Source of the DNA: Termitomyces sp. T153
Lineage: Eukaryota; Basidiomycota; Agaricomycetes; Agaricales; Lyophyllaceae
Reading direction: 5' to 3'
Length of the DNA: 64,000 bases
Assembly: GCA_018296165.2 (NCBI GenBank)
Contig: JACKQL020000148.1
Coordinates: forward strand, 30,277-94,276
This document shows, piece after piece, positions 10,322 to 20,807 of the stretch. A program made the position numbers and the translations under genes. The notes beneath the pieces are model-generated. The model did not search any database and was not told where the DNA came from. It was given only the letters and a program-made list of their open reading frames with translations. The first letter of the stretch is position 1; each line of letters opens with the position of its first letter.

Positions 10322-13300
10322 CACTCCTCCACAAACCTCCTCCTCTGCACCACTCTCCCCTTCACCGACAAACCCGTCCCCACACTAGTCGACAGCGGCG
10401 CCACCAATAACTTCATTGACGAATCCCTGGCAGTGCTCACCCCACAACCCCTCCGCCGCCTCCCCGCCCCGATCCCCCTCAAACTCTTTGACAGAGACTC
10501 TACCCCAGCAGGAGACATCACTCATTGCCTAGAAATGACCCTGACCTTTGCTGACAGACAACAGCAAGAACTCCGACTACTTGTCACAAAATTACACCCC
10601 TCTGCCCCCATCGTCTTAGGGTTCTCATGGCTCTGCTCCACCAATCCCCACATTGATTGGCCCAGTCTCACCCTACGCCTCGACTGGGACAACCCCACCA
10701 ACTCCGGACTGGTACCCTTCAATGTCTCACCCCCCTCCGAGAACTCCGAGACCACGATCGACCAACCCCGGACCCCACCACAACTTCGCTCTAGGTCTGC
10801 ACAATTGTTCGTCATCTATGTCTGACTTGGCAGCTTGCTCAAGGTACTTCCCGCCCTCATAGACAGCAGCGCCTCTGGTGTCTTTGTCAGCAACCAACTT
10901 GACCTCCGACACAACGACCTCGACAAACCCCTCAAGCTCCAACTCTTCGACGGGAGCCCCACCACGACAAGAATCATGCAGTACCATGACAACACCCTCA
11001 CCCTCGATAATGACCTGCAGTTCCAGGCCCGACTCCTTGTTACCCAACTACCCCCGTCAACCCCAATTGTGCTTGGACTCCCGTGGCTGTGAGATGTCAA
11101 TCCCAACATCAACTGGAAGAACCTCACCATGCAATTCCCCGGCCCTGAAGCAAGCTTAGCAGCCGCCATCCACCTCCACTTCCAGTCTATCTCTGATCTC
11201 AACGTCACCCCGGACCTGACTGTTACACCTATGGTACCCAACCCCGTCAACTCCGGAAACCTCGACATTAAAATCATTGGCGCTGTCCCCTTTGCGCACC
11301 TCCTATGAGAAGGCACCCCTGCTTTCCAGTTGCAAGTCATGCCAGCCCTACCCGAGGAATACCTCCATGCAGGGAATGCTGCGCCAGAAAGCAAGACAGA
11401 GGAACAGATCCTATCCGAAGTAGTTCCCCCGGAGTATCATGAGTTCACTGACGTGTTCTCCAAAGGAAGTGCCAAGGAACTCCCTCCGCACTGCTCCTAT
11501 GACCACCAGATCGACCTCGAAGAAGGTACCTCACCCCCGTTTGGCAAGATCTACAACATGTCCAAAATCGAGCTCCGGGCCCTGAAGGAATACCTCAACG
11601 ACATGCTCGGCAAAGGTTTCATACGCCCCTCGATCTCCGCGGCTGGCACCCCAGTTCTGTTTGCCAAGAAAAAAGACGGATCCCTCCAACTCTGTGTGGA
11701 CTATCGGGGACTCAACAAAGTCACCAAAAAGAACCGGTACCCCCTCCCCTTAATCGGAGACCTTGTTGATTGTCTTCGCAGTGCCAAGATTTACACAAAA
11801 ATTGACCTCCGTTCCGGCTACAACAACGTCCGGATCGCCCCGGGACATGAATGGAAGACCACCTTTCGCACCCGCTACGGCCTCTTTGAGTATCTCGTAA
11901 TGCCCTTCGGAATGACTAACTCCCCCGCCACCTTACAGTACTTCATGAACAACATCTTCCACGACATGAACGACGTCTTTGTCATTGTATATTTGGACAA
12001 TATCCTGATCTACTCGAATTTGCCGGCAGAGCATTCGGAGCACGTCCGCCGTGTCTTGGAACGACTCTGAGAGTATCACCTTCACGCTAAACCCAAGAAG
12101 TGCTCATTCCACACAGCAGAAGTCGAATATCTCGGAGTCATCGTCACCCCCAACGGTGTGCGCATGGACCCCGCCAAGGTCGACACAATACTCAACTGGC
12201 CCTCCCCACGGAACGTCAAGGAGGTACAGTCATTCTTGGGGTTTGCTAACTTCTATCGCCGCTTCATTGACAACTACTCCGGGATCACCAAACCCCTCAA
12301 CCGACTCACACGGAAGGACACCCCTTGGGACTGAGACAGCAAGTGCCAGAGCATATTCCTCCTCCTGAAGAAGGCCTTCACCTCCGCTCCGGTCCTCCGC
12401 CATTTTGACCCCTCCCTACCAATCATGCTCGAATGTGACGCCTCCGACTACGCTATCGCCGGGATACTCTCCCAGTCAAACTCGGGGGGCAAGGATCTCT
12501 GCCCCATCGCCTTCTACACCCGATCAATGATCCCAGCGGAACTCAACTACGACATTTACGACAAGGAACTCCTCGCAATCGTCGAAGCCTTTTGTCAGTG
12601 GCGGGCCTACCTCAAGGGGTCCCCGCACCACATCCAAGTCTACTCCAATCACAACAACCTGCAATATTTCACGACCACGAAACAGCTCAGCCGCCGCCAG
12701 GCTCAATGGTCCGAAACCCTTTCAGAGTACGATTTTACTATTCACTACCGCCCCGGGCAACTCGGTGCAAAGCCCGACACCCTCACTCGAAGACCCGATG
12801 TGTATCCAAAGAAATTGTTCGAAACCGAACGAAATGCATTCAACCATTGAGTGGTAATCCCACCCGAACATCTACATGCCGTGCTGATTTTAAACAAAGA
12901 AGGAATCCTCCAGCAAATCAGGAATTCACCCCCAGACCCCTTCTTCAACCAGCACAACCCCCGCAACAACCCCGATGAGTCGAGTGTAGACAACCCCTTT
13001 TCGCTATCCCTGGACCACCGCCTCCTGCTCCGGAGTGGACGAATCTACGCCCCAGACCACAAGTCCATTCGCCTCGACATACTCCGGCAGCACCACAATC
13101 ACAAACTCCGGGGGCACCCAGGAATTTGTAAGACCCTTCAACTCATCTCCCGGACTTATTTTTGGCCAGGAATGAAGAAGGACGTCACGTGATACGTAAG
13201 AGCCTGCAAACCCTGCCTACGGGCCAAAGTACCCCACCATCGCCCCCACGGATTACTGAAACCCCTCCCCGTCGGTCGCCACCCCTGGTCCTCAATATCG

Positions 13301-14359
13301 ATGGATCATATCGTCGAACTCCCTGACTCCAAAGGTTTCGACGCAATCCTCGTCGTTGTCTGCTGCCTTACTAAACAAGCCCTCTTTATTCCCTGCCACA
13401 CCACCGACACTGCCCCGGATTTCGCCAAACTATTTCTCGAACACGTATTCTCCAAACACAGACTTCCCGACGACATCGTCTCCGACCACGGACCCCTATT
13501 TGTATCTCATTTTTGGCAATCGCTGTGCAAGGCGCTCAAGATCAAAACCAGCCTCTCTACTGCCTACCACCCAGAAACTGACGGACAAACTGAGCACGTA
13601 AACCAGACGTTAGAACAGTATCTTCGCCTCTACGTTAACTATTTACAGAACAACTGGCGCATGGAGCTTCCCCTCGCCGAATTCACCTACAACAACATGC
13701 CTCACTCCGCCACTGGAGTTTCCCCCTTTTACGCCAACAAGGGCTACAATCCTCGACTCACGCTGTCCCTCAAAGACATCCCTTCCCACGTTGCCCACGA
13801 AGTCGCCGAGGACCTCCAATCCCTCCACCAATTCCTCCGGGATGAGATCGACACCGCCAACCAAGCCTACTCCAAGCACGCCAATGCCCGTCGCAAGCCA
13901 ACCCCCGACTGGCCCCCCGGCACCCTGGTCTGGCTTGACCGACAAAATCTTAAGACCTGGAGGCCTTCCATCAAACTCAACCACAAACGCCTCAGCCCAT
14001 TCAAGATCCTCTAGAAGGTCTCCACCCACGCTTACAAGCTCAACCTGCCTCCGGGCCTGAAGGGCCTCCACCCTGTGTTCCACATTCGACTCCTTGAAAG
14101 GCATGCTCCAGACCCCTTCCCCAGCCAACACCCCAGCCGACCACCCCCCGTCAAAGTCGAGGACAAGTATCACTACGAGGTCGACGAGATCCTCAACTCC
14201 CAGATAGTTCGCGGCCAACTCCAGTACTTGGTCCGCTGGAAGGGCTATGGACCTGAGGACAACATGTGGGAACCCCAAAAGAACCTCGACAGAGCCCCTG
14301 ACAAACTCCGGGACTTCCACCGACGAAATCCCGCCAAGCCCCGGAACCCCCGGGACTGA
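10322..14359 (+). pseudogene. pol: Element C pol: two proteases, RT, RNase H, integrase, chromodomain
   Basis: A single frame, +1 relative to gag, is kept throughout. A first retropepsin has LVDSGATNNFID (about 10385-10420) and PIVLGFSWL. A second has ALIDSSASGVFVS (about 10853) and PIVLGLPWL. RT spans about 11400-12200, with [19 protein letters not shown] and the catalytic YLDNILIYS at 11990. RNase H follows (LECDASDYAIAGILS, about 12430). Integrase has a zinc-binding H/C region (HHNHKLRGHPG to CKPCLRAK) and catalytic D, D, E in SMDHIVELP, VSDHGPLFVSHFW and ETDGQTEHVNQTLEQY. A chromodomain [20 protein letters not shown] lies near 14176. Stops, mostly TGA, occur at 10824, 11091, 11307, 12068, 12332, 12848, 13190 and 14012. 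Not functional as it stands. Confidence 0.93.
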
Positions 14360-14370
14360 CCCAACACAGA

Positions 14371-14453
14371 TGGCAATAGTGGGCGTAACCCCCGCCTCTG
14401 GGTTCACCAGGGATTCAACTCCCACCAGTACTCTCCTACGTGTTTTCACTTAC
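14371..14453. other. Conserved non-coding block between convergent genes (C)
   Basis: Just after the pol stop, gggcgtaacccccgcctctgg, then ggattcaactccc and cgtgttttcacttac, are nearly identical to 20595-20664 in element D, although flanking pol is destroyed there. It lies between the 3' ends of pol and the antisense gene, so it may hold 3'-end signals for either transcript. Function is unknown. Confidence 0.6.
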
Positions 14454-14588
14454 TCCTCTCCTTGCTCAATCTGAAACTTCCCACACTCAGCAGAAGGACC
14501 AGAGACTGTATAGAAACAAGCAGTGTACAGATATATACTCGAACAAGAAGGGGCAGAGAACAAGTCAATGATGGGGTCTGAATTCCCC

Positions 14589-16284
14589 TCACTCTTCCTC
14601 CTCCTCCGACCCTAACCCCGCTACCCTTCCCACCATAAACACCTCCAACTGTGCCACTACCACCGCCAGAACCTCGGGTTGCCCGGGAAGCGGTTCCCCC
14701 ACGTCCGTCGCCATCTCCCACCACGCCCCGGGATCTGCCGTCACCCTCCGCCAATGCCCTGCCAACAGACGCCCCATCTGCATAACCCCTTGACCCAACT
14801 CCGGCAGAAGGTCCCCGGGCATCCTCGCCAACCCATCATGGATGGACCCCAGCGCTGCCGACACTCCGTCGAGAAGGATGCGATGCTCCCTGGCCCAGTC
14901 TATGGAAACTGAATCAGTGCTTAGGAGATGGGAAGCAGGGAAACCACTCACGAAGCACTCCTTGCCGGCCTGAGGCCGCCTTGTTGGCAAGCCATTCCTC
15001 CCGCCGCCATGCCCTCTCCGCCGCCGCCCGGACCTCCCCAGCACTGGAACCCTGCTGGGTCTCCCGCACCCCTGAGCCTCCTGCCTGCTGCGTCGCCACC
15101 TCCGCCGCCTCTGCCCGCGCCTGCAAATGCACCGTCCGCACCTCCAACTCCTGCAGACGAGACAATTGCTCCGCAGCAGTCCCGATGGCGACATCCTTGT
15201 CTTTCTGCGCCAAGTCCTGTTCCCTCCGAACCCCGTCCAACTCCCATCGAGCCCCGTCCCTCTCCTCCCGTACCCCCTGAATCTCCTTCTCACGTGCGAC
15301 CAACAACCGTTCCAAGCTCTCTACCCAACGCCACAGATAGGCCTCCGCAACTGACCACAACCTATTTGCGGACTGCTCAATGGGGGCTCCGGATGTAGAG
15401 GAGTACACCATGGAACCAGGAGGGCCCCCCATTACCTGCTCGCCCCGCGCCCGCTTACTGGGACCCACCTCGGGTGAAGGGGACACTCTCCATTTCCCTT
15501 TCTCCTGCGTGGAAGGGGCCCCCTCCCTCCACCCACCCCATGGGGGGCCCACCTTCATGGCAGGCGCACTAACCCGTTCCCCTTCCCCAGCCCCGGAGCC
15601 CCTCCCCAACACCCTGCCCTTCCGCCCTTCCTCCAGCTGCGCTGCGACCCAACCTCAATCCCACCCTTGCTCCGCCACGACGCAGACGGCCCGCCAACTC
15701 AGGGTGATGGAGCACTTCTCGTGCCGCGAACAGCATGGAAGGCACACCGACGTGTCCCGCCGTACCCCCAATGCAGGTTCTCAAATTCACACTGCTCCCC
15801 TTGTCGGGTACAAGACACACACTGCAGGGGCATGTTGGTTCAGGAAACATAAAGCTAAGTAGCCACTCACCGGGGCCGCCGCCTGACACCACTCGAGGGT
15901 GGGGGGACCCCTCGCCTGACCCACCGCCTCGGCAAACTGCTCCGGCGTCACCTCCACCTGTACCACCCTCAAACCCTCTGGGACAAGCTGGACCACCCCT
16001 GGACAAATGCCAGACTTGGAGCGCGTAGAAGAGGCCACGCCCACCAGTGGCTGCATCGCATCCATGCCAGACAGTGGCCCTGAGGAACCAGCCACAGCCG
16101 CGGACAACTCTGCAAAGGGACAATCAGTATTCTGGGGTACATGAGACAGACCGCACTCACGACTATGGTACATTGCCTCGACCCGATGGCGATCTCAGTG
16201 ACCCTCTGAATCTTTGGAAGACAATGGCTGGAATGGTGGGGACATCGACCTAGATGCTGTGGGAGAATAAGCTGAAGAAGACAT
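14589..16284 (-). pseudogene. Antisense spliced gene of element C: Cys-cluster and coiled-coil protein (damaged)
   Basis: Read on the minus strand from ATG at 16284 the gene has four inferred exons: 16284-16161, 16109-15871, 15821-14952 and 14899-14589. The introns of 51, 49 and 52 nt have GTGAG donors and CAG or TAG acceptors. Exon 3 starts with CVSCTRQGEQC (15821-15789), and CLPCCSRHEKC lies at 15744-15712. Two C-x2-C-x6-C triplets in this order resemble a Zn2Cys6 cluster. Next come GPSKRARGE, a charged coiled coil (about 15380-15070), REEWLANKAASGR, and after the last intron WAREHRILLDGVSAA. A TGA in exon 1, one at 15655-15657 and a frameshift between the Cys triplets break this copy. Element D has a homologue. 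I know similar hypothetical proteins in mushrooms, but no established function. Confidence 0.75.
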
Positions 16285-16484
16285 TACAACAAGCTGGGGG
16301 ACCCCCAGGTGCGTCCACCCCTTTTAATGACTTAGGAAGGAGCCCCTGACAAACGGCGGCTGCACCACGACTTCCTTCCCCATGCCGCCGCCACTCGCTG
16401 CAGTTTGATCAATATTGATCAACTTCGATTCCCATGCCCTACCGATCCCCGACTTGCTCCCCACATCTCAAGGGTCTCAACGCT

Positions 16485-16497
16485 GAAGGGGGGGTGA
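16485..16497 (+). other. Polypurine tract (C)
   Basis: gaagggggggtga lies directly before the 3' LTR start TGTCAC. This is the usual place for plus-strand DNA priming. The same tract precedes the 3' LTR of D. Confidence 0.8.
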
Positions 16498-17197
16498 TGT
16501 CACAACCCGCTCCCTAGACACTGCTCCCAACCCCTCCTGATTTCCCGTCTAACTCCCCTGAACCCCGCCCACACTTTTGCGCCCACACTGGATAACTCCG
16601 ACGCTTCTCCGGCAAACCCTGACAGCAACTCCAACTCCCTCTCCATAGCCATCAACACTCCCCCTGAAACCTTCCCCCACCGTTCCTGGCCACGTCATAC
16701 GTCCCCAACCCCCTACCCTAGTTTACCCGACCCGTCCCGGAGTATCACGATGTCCCCAGAGCGGCCACGCCCCCAACTGATCCCATCAGAATACTGCCGT
16801 GGCCCAACCTTGGATTGTACCCAACACCTGTTGACTCCGCACAGCTCTGTCGACCCCCGCCACCATATCCGCCGCCCTCCGAGGTACCCAGTAGTCGGTA
16901 TATAAGTCGTAGAATAACTCCTCGAACTTTAGTCTTGATATTACATTTACCGGTTTCCTATGTTTTGTCTCTCGTCTTGTCTCTATTCCTGTTTTTAAGT
17001 TTCGAATCTATCTTTTTCCCTCAGTCTCGTCTCGTCTCTGTCTCATCTTGACTGTACATATTTCCTTTGTTCTTCTAAGTTCCCCTTGCTCCCTACGTCA
17101 GTACAAACTCCGTGCATGTGCCACAACCTGAACATTCTTATGACAATTCCAACCCTTGCTCCCCGCTCGGCCCCGGAGCCCATCAAGCCCTGGTAAT
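16498..17197 (+). repeat. Element C 3' LTR, truncated
   Basis: The stretch starts TGTCACAACCCGCTCCC like the 5' LTR. It keeps the TATA box (16899-16905) and 13-mer start (16931-16943) and follows the 5' LTR to catcaagccctgg near 17190. The last 330 bp or so are missing, and the LTR of element D starts at 17198. It differs from the 5' LTR by scattered transitions, so some time has passed since insertion. Confidence 0.9.
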
Positions 17198-18362
17198 TGT
17201 CACGACCCGTTCCCCAAAACCCCGCACATCGTCCATCAAACCCCCGAACCCCCAAAAGGACCCCCAACGCTCCGCCGAACTTCCGCCCATGCCCACGCCT
17301 ACTTCGGCTCACTCCGACACCTCCCCGGCTAACTCCGACGGCCCCCTGGCCAACTTCGGTGCCTGCCCCGCAGCCACTGACACTTACCCTGGGCTTCCCA
17401 AACCCCGAGAACCACCCCCGCTATTCCTGATCTTCGCCCACCCATCATTAACTCAACACCCTGCTTCCTCCGACCTATTCCGGAATATCACGACAACCTC
17501 GGAACAACCCGCGATCCCATCAACGTATCAGCGCGGCACGATCTTCGATCACAACCGACACCCGCCCGCTCCGTCAAGCCCCGCCAAGCCCCGCCGCCAC
17601 AGCCGACGTACCCCGAAGTCCTCCGGTAGTCAGTATATAAGTCATCGAGTAGCTCTTCGTACTCCAGTCTTGATATTGCTTAACGTTACCTATGGTCTGA
17701 TTGCTTCCTTTTTGTGTTTCGTGTTCGTTTTCGTGTCTTTTTCTCCTTACTCTCAGTTTCCCGGTCTTATCTCAGTCTCCCGATCTTATCTCAGTCTCCC
17801 GGTCTTATCTCAGTCTCCCGGTCTTGTCTCGTCCCCTTTTTGTTATCGTTCTCGTTATCGTTTCGTACCTCCACTCGAATCTACTCTTGTTCCATATTGT
17901 CTCGTCCAACGCCGTCTCGGTGACGTCGTCTGACCCTTGTGCCCAATTCTTCATCAACCCTAACGACCTCACGAACTCCGCGATTATAATTACGAACCCC
18001 GACACCCCTTACCAGGTCCGAACCTCACTCTTCGCTCGGTCCCGGACTCCATCAACTCCAAATGATCTCCCATCAAACCCCGGCTCCGCCCCCATTGATC
18101 ACACAGCCACCTACCCCCTTGCTTCCGCAAATCTCCCGTACGGCCTTCTGCCTGAACCCCGCCAAGACCGTCTCATTTCCCCACAATCCGACTTCTCCGG
18201 ACCTTCCCGGATCTGTCTGGATCACATCTCCCCAATTACCCGTGCAAACCACCAGGACCCAGAATGTCTTTGAGTGTCCGGTCACCAATGCAGGGGAATC
18301 ACGCCCGCCTAGTAAGGACTCGCCCAGTGCAGCTGCGCCCCCGAGGTCAGCGGACCCTGACA
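17198..18362 (+). repeat. Element D 5' LTR
   Basis: Starts TGTCACGACCCGTTCCCC and ends CGGACCCTGACA. It shares LTR architecture with C. Near 17753-17828 it has four copies of a 19-bp unit (cagtctcccggtcttatct) within the predicted transcript leader; the 3' LTR has three. Confidence 0.9.
17634..17678 (+). promoter_or_regulatory. LTR promoter: TATA box and predicted transcript start (D)
   Basis: TATATAA at 17634-17640 is followed by agtcttgatattg at 17666-17678. The 32-bp spacing equals that in element C. The 13-mer pairs with the PBS at 18363-18375. Confidence 0.65.
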
Positions 18363-18375
18363 TAATATCAAGACT
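18363..18375 (+). other. Primer binding site, self-priming type (D)
   Basis: taatatcaagact follows the 5' LTR directly. It is complementary to agtcttgatattg at 17666, with a G-U pair at the last position. Where C has a T giving a wobble, D has a C giving a Watson-Crick pair, so pairing is preserved despite base change. Confidence 0.65.
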
Positions 18376-18393
18376 CGACCTTACCCCGTCCGT

Positions 18394-20575
18394 GATGCCC
18401 GCATTATCTCCGCACACACAATCAAATAACTCCGATGTCTATGGTCTACCCGCGCCGGGGAACCCTTATGATTCATACGGCCCTGCCCAATTTGCCGAGG
18501 CACATTGAGTCGTGGATCCGACACCAAACGTCCCCTCTGCTCCAGTTACTTTCATACAACGGCTCCCCCCACGGACACCTTCCCCAACTCACACCCAACT
18601 CCCAACCCCTCGCGCAAACCGTCAAATCATCTTCTACCCCACCCCTACACTCCCCGCCAACTCCGCTCTCTCGCACAAAGTCGACCCCGACATCACCCAA
18701 AGAATAACATCCTAAAGCCTGGCGACCATCCGATCGAATGAGTAACAAGGTCTCCGGCACCGCGCCAGCCCTCCGACCCACAATAATGCCAACCTGCCAT
18801 GGAACAGTCACCCACAGCGCGAGGATCGCCAGCTACAAAGAAACCACTGAGAACGCGCTTCCCCGAAGCCCGCCTGTGGATCCACCGGCCCCCCAGCAAC
18901 CCCGCAGACCGACGAACGCGACTAATCACCAACAACATCACCAAACCCTATTATCGACCCCCTCCAAGGAAATAAACCCTCCGACAACTAACCCCGAAAC
19001 CATCGAAATCAAGCTCGAATCCACCACAGGACAAGAACCTCAGACCTAGGCTATGCTCCAACCCCGTGACCTGCTTCCGGACCTCGATCGATCGGCCGTC
19101 ACCTCCGCCCAACAAATGAAGGGGCCCCGACTTCCCCGACCCGACCCTGACAACCCCGGAACAGGACCAAAACATCCCCGAGCTTACACTCCGCCACCAG
19201 ACTACGCCACCTCCCACGAAGGAATCCCCAGCATAGGGGCCACCCCGAACCAACTATAGGAAAAAGGACCCTATACGAAGTAATTCCCCAAGTGCTCTAA
19301 ATTCGCTGACATGTTCATATAAGGGAGGGAGAAGCCCCACCATCATCCAGAAAACAACGATCGGCCATTTAAGCGACCCGACAACCCCCAGGGGCACGCG
19401 CTCCCATATCCTCAAAAGACTTCCCCCATATGGCTCGACGACCCAAAACGACCCCGCGCCAGCCCGAAACAGTCCCACCCAGACCCCTCCGAACCCATCA
19501 ACCCGGCTCCGGACCCTGGCGACACGACTCCAGGGCCTCCGCTCCGACCCCGACATCTGACCAAGAAAACTCACAGCGCCGGCTCGACAACGATGCCCTG
19601 GTAGCCCCAACTCCGCAACAGAAATCACCACCCACTCCGAACCCCGCCCCTACACCGGAATATGTCCGCCCGAACAGGGGCCACATCACCGGGGCCTCCA
19701 GACAAGCTGGCAGTGCCTCCCCCCACTATCACCCCTGCACTTGCACAATCTCCGGACCGCTCCGGAACACGAATGAAGAGTAAATCCGACCCTGCCGCAT
19801 TCCCCGGGGAGCCCCACTCCAGTGCCCTCCCGCGGCCGACCTTCCCGCCGCCCCAACAACCATGAACAACCAACAAACCCCCACCAAGTGACCCTTGAGT
19901 CGACTCCGGGACCACCCACTTCTTCCCGATGAAGGGACCACAGACCCCCGAACCTCCGAACTCGAGGAAGTATCAGAAATACGTAAGACCCCCTTTGTCC
20001 GCCGCGGGCTTACCTTTGGTCAGGAGAGCAATATCACGTAGATGACCCGGAACCCCAAATTGGGCCCCGGGCCCGAAGGAACTGGTTGGGACTGATCACC
20101 CCGCATCCTACCCCCTCGGTCATCGACACTCCGGAGCACACCAAAGCGCCACCCGAAGCAGGCCCGCCCACAGACGCAGCACTCCAGAACACAACCCCGA
20201 CCCGGACCAACTATACTGCGAAGACGAACCCCGCCTCACCCAACCCCGCCAATAAAAAAGGGCCCGCCCGCCTTCACCACCAATACCGACGTAAGGGCTA
20301 GACCATGGGAAGACCCCCATTACCCCCCGCCCACCGCACCGCCAAGACAACCAAAGCCCCGAACCCGTTGGGCGCCGTACAAAATTCAAAGGCCACCCTC
20401 TACTACCAAAACGGCGCACGTCCCCTACACCCCCAGTCGAAAATTTCCGAGAAACGAATTCAACGACACCGCCCGAAATGCCGGGGACCCCACCGGAGAA
20501 CTCCCACCAACCCCGACAGACCCCGGGAGCCCTCCTGCGATGCCCCGCCCCGTCCCGACCAACCCCGGGACTAGC
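18394..20575 (+). pseudogene. Ruined gag-pol interior of element D
   Basis: The stretch opens with an ATG in the same place as the C gag start (18394). It soon loses frame after about 38 codons. Beyond that only scraps are recognisable, for example near 19270-19330 where ATACGAAGTAATTCCCC and AAATTCGCTGACATGTTC recall the C pol segment before RT. No RT, RNase H, integrase or chromodomain motif could be read in any frame. Many short proline-rich frames on both strands are by-products of the C-rich composition. Confidence 0.55.
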
Positions 20576-20589
20576 CAGCGCAGACGGCA

Positions 20590-20664
20590 CTAGCGGGCGT
20601 AACCCCCGCCTCTGGACTCACTAGGGATTCAACTCCCTCTCACACCCCTGCGTGTTTCGCTTAC
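20590..20664. other. Conserved non-coding block between convergent genes (D)
   Basis: Contains gggcgtaacccccgcctctgg, agggattcaactccc and cgtgtttcgcttac, matching 14381-14453 of element C in the same order and spacing. It stands out because the preceding pol is unrecognisable. Confidence 0.6.
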
Positions 20665-20807
20665 TTTGCCCTCCGACAAAACTAAAAATCTCACTTCACA
20701 CGCCCAGGGACCAAGAAATGACATGTTTGCGTACAAAAGATCATATATACATTAGGCGGGGAAGGCAGCAAGTCCGAGAGCGACAAGAAACGAGGCCCAC
20801 GCCCATC

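Larger units (their letters stand above)
6637..17197 (+). mobile_element. Ty3/Gypsy element C, self-primed chromovirus type, with antisense gene
   Basis: A nearly complete LTR retrotransposon, rich in GC and CpG in contrast to its neighbours. It has a 5' LTR (6637-7666), a self-priming PBS, gag in one frame, pol in the +1 frame with two protease domains, RT, RNase H, integrase and chromodomain, a convergent antisense gene, a purine tract and the first 700 bp of a 3' LTR. The 3' LTR is cut at 17197 where element D begins. Pol has stops but no frameshift seen, so it is a comparatively young casualty. It lies in the inverted arm of a family A gag. No matching target duplication is visible. Confidence 0.93.

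Noticed and set aside
8872..13192. TGA read as Trp in element C, suggesting a different genetic code
   Set aside because: Some of these TGA codons fit Arg as well as Trp, one pol stop is TAG, and the elements are otherwise nuclear with spliceosomal introns. Point mutation explains them better.
14371..14430. ggattcaactccc resembling a tRNA T-arm, perhaps a tRNA-derived SINE
   Set aside because: No matching A box, acceptor stem or anticodon arm could be folded from the surrounding sequence. It is better seen as a conserved untranslated block.
13643..14449. Long minus-strand open frame opposite element C integrase
   Set aside because: It mirrors the third codon position of the GC-rich integrase frame, has no intron or motif, and is absent in other copies. 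It is a shadow frame, unlike the antisense gene further right.
18394..20590. Many proline-rich frames in element D interior as candidate genes
   Set aside because: They are short, overlap in several frames and lack motifs. C-rich composition accounts for them.
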